From: Lagopus muta
Lineage: Eukaryota > Chordata > Aves > Galliformes > Phasianidae
Assembly: GCF_023343835.1 (NCBI RefSeq)
Contig: NC_064449.1
Coordinates: 4,811,778-4,875,777 of the forward strand
DNA: 64,000 nucleotides
Direction: 5' to 3'
Positions within the stretch are counted from its first letter, which is position 1. Each line of letters begins with the position of its first letter. A program made the translations under genes and the position numbers. A model generated the notes under the pieces. It worked only from the letters and a program-made list of their open reading frames with translations. It ran no database searches and was not told the origin of the DNA. This document shows, in pieces, positions 58,901-64,000 of the stretch.

Positions 58901-61900
58901 TTGGAAGCAGATGGTTAATTTACAAGCAATGAGCTCTGAGTTTGTTACTAATTTATCTTGTCCCTCCCATAATTAAATTGTAAATCTAAGGCTTGCAACT
59001 TGCTGTGTATTTGTGCAGTGCACAGCAGAATCCCCACTGCAGTGATAAGTACAAAGTACACATGCTTTATTTTCACTGATACAAGCAAAACAGCCGTGGG
59101 ACTTGGAATGACCTGCACATGAAAACAGCTTGCGTAGTGAAACACAACTGAGACATTCACAGTTTTTCTGCTCTCAACAATGGCTCTGAGAAATGTTTTC
59201 AATATCAACAGATTCAAGCAGCAAGTCATAACCAGTGGCTATGTTGATACGGATGGAAAAGCCCACTGCCTCTCCCCATTGCTGTTTGAAACTGGTTTCA
59301 TCCCCTTTGACGTTTCTGCAGATGGCGGGCTGACATTTCCATACTCTGGAACTTGGTTATCAGGTTACTTACTTCAATCTGTCATATCACCCTTCTTTCT
59401 GTATTCTTGCTTCACAAAAACAAGATGATATAAGCCTGTCTCACTGTCTTAATGGGCTATTTGGCCTCAAAAAAGTCATTCTTGATCCCTTCATGGTAAT
59501 TCCTATTTGAACAGATGAAGTTTTGCTGTGAATGAGGTTCTGCTGTTATTCAGCAGCAGCAGCATTAAGTCACAAAAAAATTCTTGCTCAAAATTGAGGT
59601 TGACCAAAAGAGTTTCCTTTTTGGTAGGTATTTATATTGGAAAAGATCTGCACCTTGCTGTTGTATCCCCAGGACCACATGCATTACTAGGGGTTGTATT
59701 CTTTCATCTCCAATTTACTCTTTTTCTATCACGCATCCTGTTAGAAAACACACAGGGGAAATACTGCTAAATCTTACATACTGTAATTGCAACTTTTCAT
59801 AGCTATGCAAGACAAAAATGTCATTAATTATTATTTTGTCATTAAATTTGACATTTTAGGTTTTTCTTGTGTTCTGTAATGCAGTACATCACAGCAAGGT
59901 TTCAACTGGAGAAGAATGCACGTTAGTCAATGAGACAAAATGGCAATACTACGGCACTCCTGGCACGGATGGAAACCTAACTCTGACCTGGACACACCAG
60001 GCACTTGCAGCACCCCATATCAACATAGAAGTCTGGGGGTACCAGGAAACAGGTAAAGTCACTCTTCTCCTGCCTGTACACCAGTGTAGTGATTGCACAG
60101 AGCTCTATGTATCATGCGTTCACTTCCACTGAAGCTGCAGGAAGAGATCTGCAAGTACAGAGAAGTCATGCTTGTAATGGCAGCTTTACTCTTCAGTTCC
60201 ACATGGGTGGAAGCATCTAATTTCAGTCATGTTGTTAGTGAACTCTGCTTTCACAGCATCTAAATGCATTTTCTACCTCTACACGACAGGTGAGAGTTAC
60301 TCAGAAAACTGGATGGCTGAATGGAAATATCTTTATACTTTGGCAAGAGAAGCTCCCAATACAGGGACATTTTCTTTCATTCCTGTGCCTGCTGAAGCAA
60401 ATTACAATACTTGGGACTTTGGAATTTTGAGAATTACCCCCAGCACCTACTCTGATGGGCAAAGGCAAGTACATGACAAGGTTCATTTATCATAGGTACC
60501 CTATTATTACTTCTACAAAGTCTTCTCCTTTGACACTTAAAACCAGGACTTGGGCTCTGTTTCTCATACAAAAAATCTAGCAAACCTATTCAAAAACTAT
60601 AACGTCTACCTTTCAAGCATAGAACTTCATCTCAAGATAAGCATGTGATCATTCAGTTACCTACAGTAGTCATCACAACATAAAACTTAATCACCAACAC
60701 AGTATTTAGGATGTCTCACAAGGGATACCAGCACTCATTGCTCATTTTAGACGTTTTCTTTATCTTCTTTCTACAGATAGTAGTTTCTCTGAGGCTCAGT
60801 GTTGGCTTGTTGTTGCAGTTTTATTTACTTAACTTCACCACAGTTTTATTGCTGGACATGACATTCTATAACACTCTTTGCTCCACTGGGGTCCCAGCCT
60901 CTCTTCCCCTCTCAGCCTCTTACCAATCTCTTTCTGTTCCCTGGGGGGCAGAGTGAGAAAAAGAGAATACCTTGCCATAGTGCAAGCACTCTTCCAGTGC
61001 AAACCATAGCCAAAACTCGAGTGTGCTGCCAGCACTATTTAGTCACAAGGCACAAGTTTAAAACACAGCTCTCTTCAGACTACTGTGAAAAAAACTCCAT
61101 CCCAACCAAACATAATACAATCCTGAACTAGAGCATCTGTTGCTGCTGGATGTGATAATACTACAGCACAGAATGAGATTTTGTTAGAGAATCCAGACTT
61201 TCTCCATTCTGGCCTAAAGGATCTATGTTGTAAAAATGCATGGACAGAAAATTGTATTCCAGGTTACAGCATCCTTACTGCATGCTGTTACCTCACCCTT
61301 GAATTAGAAAAATAGTGATTTTCCAACCCAAACCATTCTATGATTCTAAGTGCCTTCATAAGCAAAAAACAACTTGCAAGGTGTAAAATACTTCATAATT
61401 ATTGATGCCAAAACTTTGCTTTTCAGCTATCCGATCTGGTTGTTTTTTGTTTTTGTTTTTTGCTTCAGCAACATTCCATCCATCTGGAGCCCAGAACATG
61501 CATTGGCTTGGCACCTTGGAGAAGACTTCAGAAATGAGCCAGCTGCATGGGCAACTGCAAAATGTATTGAGTGGGTCAGGAAGGAAGAGCAACTTCCAAA
61601 CTTCATGGATGAAATTATAGATTGCCCTTGCACCTTGGCACAGGCAAGAGCTGATACTGGCAGGTTCCACGTAAGTTATTAATCTGTCACTGTGGCCTTG
61701 TACAGTTCCAAGTAGAAGTTGAGGGACTGTTATACTGTGCCCTGCAGCCTTGTTCTCTGCTCCATAACCTTCCCTGATACCAAGGTCAGGCTAACAGGCC
61801 AAATAGTTCTTCCTTCCAACCCTTCTTGCAGATGGGTGTCACATTGGCAAGTCTCTGGTTGCCTAGGATCTCCCCAGTTGACCAGAGCTGCTGACAGATG

Positions 61901-63973
61901 GTAGAAAGCAGCTTAGCAATAACCTCCATCAGCTCCCTCAGCACCCTCAGGTGGATCCCATCCAGCCCCATGGATTTGTGACAGTCCAGGTGGAGTAGCA
62001 GGTCACTGTTTCTTCTCTGCCTAACATACTATAACTCACTGCAAACCTTTCTAGCTTATGTTTTGGAGTGCAAATCCACAGCCATAAAACATTATTTCTT
62101 ATCTCCTGCATTCTTCCTCCCACTTGACTGGTAGCAAAGAACTGTCAAAAGCCAAGAAATCAGTTGCCATGTCATTTACACTTTCAGACAGCACTGACCT
62201 GAAGGCCAGATGGAGTGACTTCCTCACCCACGTACAATATAAATGATGGCAGTGTGAAACCTATTGCCCGAGAATAAAGATGGTCAGGATGCCACATTCT
62301 GTGACTGTTACATTTACAGCTGAGTTCCTCATTTAGCTCCGTCTGTTCTTCAAATTCTGCTCTACCAGACTGCAAAAAGCTGAGGTTAGACTAACATGCT
62401 GATACCATCACGTCAGTCCTACATTTGCTGTTTCTTCCTGTCATTCTATGATACCAAACCCACAGCCACAACCACTTTGTTTAGCTTATACATGGACCTT
62501 AGAGGCAAATGGTTGGGAGAGAACATGAAAACAGGAAGGACAAAATGGAAATTCCCTTAAGCATGAGCACTGATCTTTTTCAGACAGATTATGGCTGTGA
62601 CATGGAAAAGGGAAGTGTGTGTACTTACCATCCCGGCGCTATGCACTGCGTAAGGTCCATCCAAGCCAGGTAAAGAGCAATTTTTGAAGCCACGTTGTTT
62701 TAATGACTTGTTTCACCTCAGAGATCATAGCATCACATAAGTCAGAAAGGCCTCTGAAGGCTCAGCAGTCAGGTTTAAGGCAATGGCTGTTTCTCTCCTG
62801 CTCCCTTATTACTCCTCATTGCTGAGGTGAAAGCAATGCTTTAGTCTTACTGGACAATTAATTGCACTGTGCTGGACTTCATGACGCATAAACAAGGAGT
62901 AATATCTAAAAGTAGTTTGATTAGACTTAACTAAGCCTTTTTTGCAATGGTTGGTTGCACTTGTTCTGTCAGAATAATGTTAGCAGTGCTATGCATGTGT
63001 GGCCATAAGGCCTGCAGAGCTTCCCTACAGCCTTGGGTAAAGCCCCCTCCTACCCTATCCCTGATCTGATCTATTTCATAAGAGCAGAAACAAAAATATT
63101 TACTGACACTCATCTTTTGTGGATGTCACAGAGCTTGGTAACCAAAACATCTATTCATGTCCGTATGAAGGCAACCACTAAACACAAACAGACTTCCCAG
63201 AGCTGAATAATGACTTTCCTCTTCCTACATTTCTCAACCAGCCCCCAGTATGGAGCAGGACAGCAGTGCTGCTATGACTCCACAGGGACCCAAATCCTCA
63301 CACAAGACTCCACAGGAGGCAGCACACCTGACAGAGGCCACGACTGGGGATCACCACCTTTCCTGAAGCCTCCCCGAATACCTGGCTTTTCCCATTGGCT
63401 TTATGATGTTATCAGCTACTATTACTGTTGTCTGTGGTCTGATAATTGTCACTACTATATGGAAAACCGGCCCTCTAGTGACTGCAGGACGTATCGCCCA
63501 CCCCGAGCAGGTAAGAGCTGCAGAATTCCATTACAGAGTACACAGACTTTTCATACGTTTGACATTTAAAACATTTGTGTGTGTATGCATTAATGCCAGT
63601 TGACAATGCTGAGCACACAGCATCCTGTTGAAGATTTCCATGGCAGGTGGTTTCAATTGATCTGTCAGTGGCAAAACATGTTCTTTAACTGCCCTACAAA
63701 ACTTTTGGCTTAAGTAGCATATTAACTCCCGGAATCTAAATAGCTGAGATTTAGTAGTTAGGGCCCACGGCTTTCTAATGGTCTGTGGACTTCTCTTGTT
63801 CTTATTTCTCTTTTTTCTTTCCAAAAAAGCATCTGCCTTTGGGGATCCTCACTTCCTCACATTTGATGGTCTGAACTTCACTTTCAAAGGACAAGGGGAA
63901 TACACATTGGTAGAATCTGATCTCACATCCTTAAAGGTGCAAGGGAGGACCCAGCAGGCACGCTTCCCCAATG
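55959..63973 (+). CDS. SUSD2: SUSD2 (sushi domain-containing protein 2), exons 1-9, cut by window edge
   Basis: Type I membrane protein of the cell surface. Exons: 55959-56025, 57691-57892, 59212-59363, 59885-60052, 60290-60464, 61469-61670, 62584-62669, 63242-63510 and 63830-63973 (488 codons plus one base); exon 9 ends at a GTAAGT donor and the rest is outside. Residues 1-22 are a signal peptide ([19 protein letters not shown]). Residues 28-59 are a somatomedin-B domain with eight cysteines. Then comes [11 protein letters not shown], a family hallmark, and [13 protein letters not shown]. The AMOP domain is carried by exons 6-8 ([15 protein letters not shown] to [10 protein letters not shown]). 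At 445-448 GDPH opens the von Willebrand D domain ([16 protein letters not shown]); this motif is the known autocleavage site in SUSD2 and MUC4-type proteins. The sushi domain and membrane span are outside the window. Intron 5 is GC-AG. The ATG is the first in frame after the TATA box. Confidence 0.96.
56747..56784. repeat. 15-bp tandem repeat, about 2.6 copies
   Basis: AGATTCAGAATCAAA repeats with one substitution at 56762-56776 and a partial third copy. It lies in SUSD2 intron 1. A chance open frame across it reads as serine/aspartate/lysine repeats but has no coding support. Confidence 0.85.
57158..57365 (+). mobile_element. CR1 LINE 3'-end fragment
   Basis: GCAGTGAGGCACTGCACAGG through CCTCAACCATTCTATGGCTC and a terminal GATTCTATGG. 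It is nearly the same sequence as the 3' end of the copy at 54.3-54.5 kb, so the same young subfamily. It lies in SUSD2 intron 1, same sense as the gene. Confidence 0.93.
57423..57476. repeat. Imperfect tandem duplication, about 28 bp
   Basis: Two copies of TTTACCTTTTT...TTAGATATAAA in SUSD2 intron 1, differing in T-run length. Confidence 0.7.
58195..58415 (+). mobile_element. CR1 LINE 3'-end fragment
   Basis: GGGAGGTTGAGGTTGGATGT, GGCAGTGAGGCCCTGGCAGA, CCATCCCTGGAGGTGCCTGA and a terminal TATGATACTATGATT. It belongs to a different CR1 subfamily from the 57.2 kb copy. It lies in SUSD2 intron 2. Confidence 0.93.
61318..61352 (+). mobile_element. CR1 3'-terminal remnant
   Basis: Only the last 30 or so bases of a CR1 (CCAAACCATTCTATGATTCT) remain, in SUSD2 intron 5. 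Confidence 0.55.
61780..62005 (-). mobile_element. CR1 LINE reverse-transcriptase region fragment
   Basis: The minus-strand translation contains [19 protein letters not shown], then [10 protein letters not shown] and [14 protein letters not shown], which is the start of the CR1 ORF2 reverse-transcriptase domain. It is an internal piece without a CR1 3' end, so it was cut down after insertion or belongs to a broken longer copy. It lies in SUSD2 intron 6, antisense to the gene. Confidence 0.88.
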
Positions 63974-64000
63974 GTAAGTTGGTAAGAGAGAAAGCAGTGA

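Noticed and set aside
60468-60473. GTACAT as the SUSD2 exon 5 donor
   Set aside because: It gives phase 0 and puts exon 6 out of frame, losing the conserved [11 protein letters not shown] stretch. The GC donor at 60465 fits.
1-64000. Retroviral or other virus-derived elements
   Set aside because: No LTR pair, primer-binding site or gag/pol/env-like translation was noticed. The only reverse-transcriptase-like translation (near 61.8-62.0 kb) matches CR1, a LINE.
1-64000. tRNA, rRNA and microRNA genes
   Set aside because: I found no tRNA B-box arrangement, rRNA segment or microRNA hairpin that I recognise. Small RNA genes could be missed by eye.

Overview
The window is bird genomic DNA, most likely galliform and probably chicken or a close relative. 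It carries split vertebrate genes with GT-AG introns, many 5'-truncated CR1 LINE pieces (the dominant avian LINE), and no SINEs. It holds the DGCR2 - TSSK - ESS2 - GSC2 gene order of human 22q11.2, which in chicken lies on chromosome 15. The species and chromosome are inference; the gene calls rest on reading spliced proteins whose exon phases all agree.

Layout. 1-23.5 kb: the 5' end (exons 1-3) of DGCR2 on the minus strand, with two very long introns and a CpG-island promoter at 23.1-24.0 kb. 26.8-27.5 kb: a dead testis-specific serine kinase (TSSK) copy on the plus strand, at the place where mammals keep TSSK2. 28.8-35.4 kb: complete ESS2 (DGCR14), 10 coding exons, minus strand. 36.0-37.9 kb: complete GSC2 (goosecoid-2), 3 exons, minus strand. 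40.05-49.98 kb: a complete 31-exon gene of the THADA/Trm732 family on the plus strand, 1,866 residues, compact and GC-rich. 50.6-51.6 kb: a two-exon Myb/SANT-like DNA-binding gene, plus strand. 52.4-53.75 kb: a four-exon secreted somatomedin-B/thrombospondin-1 protein resembling SBSPON, minus strand. 55.96 kb to the right edge: the first nine exons of SUSD2, plus strand, cut off inside the von Willebrand D domain.

The most notable points are the following. (1) The THADA-family gene is intact, distinct from canonical THADA, and keeps the family's RRxAGxP motif. (2) A decayed duplicate of its exon 26-27 region lies 5.7 kb downstream, split by a later CR1 insertion and abutting the 5' end of the SBSPON-like gene. 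(3) TSSK at the TSSK2 position is a pseudogene. (4) SUSD2 intron 5 is a GC-AG intron. (5) Past GSC2 the order departs from human (no SLC25A1), and two divergent neighbours both begin with a somatomedin-B domain.

The genes do not form one pathway. ESS2 is a nuclear spliceosome-associated factor. GSC2 is a K50 homeodomain repressor with K50-type sites upstream. The THADA-family protein probably assists tRNA 2'-O-methylation. DGCR2 and SUSD2 are membrane proteins, and the SBSPON-like protein is secreted. I saw no convincing retrovirus, tRNA, rRNA or microRNA gene by eye.
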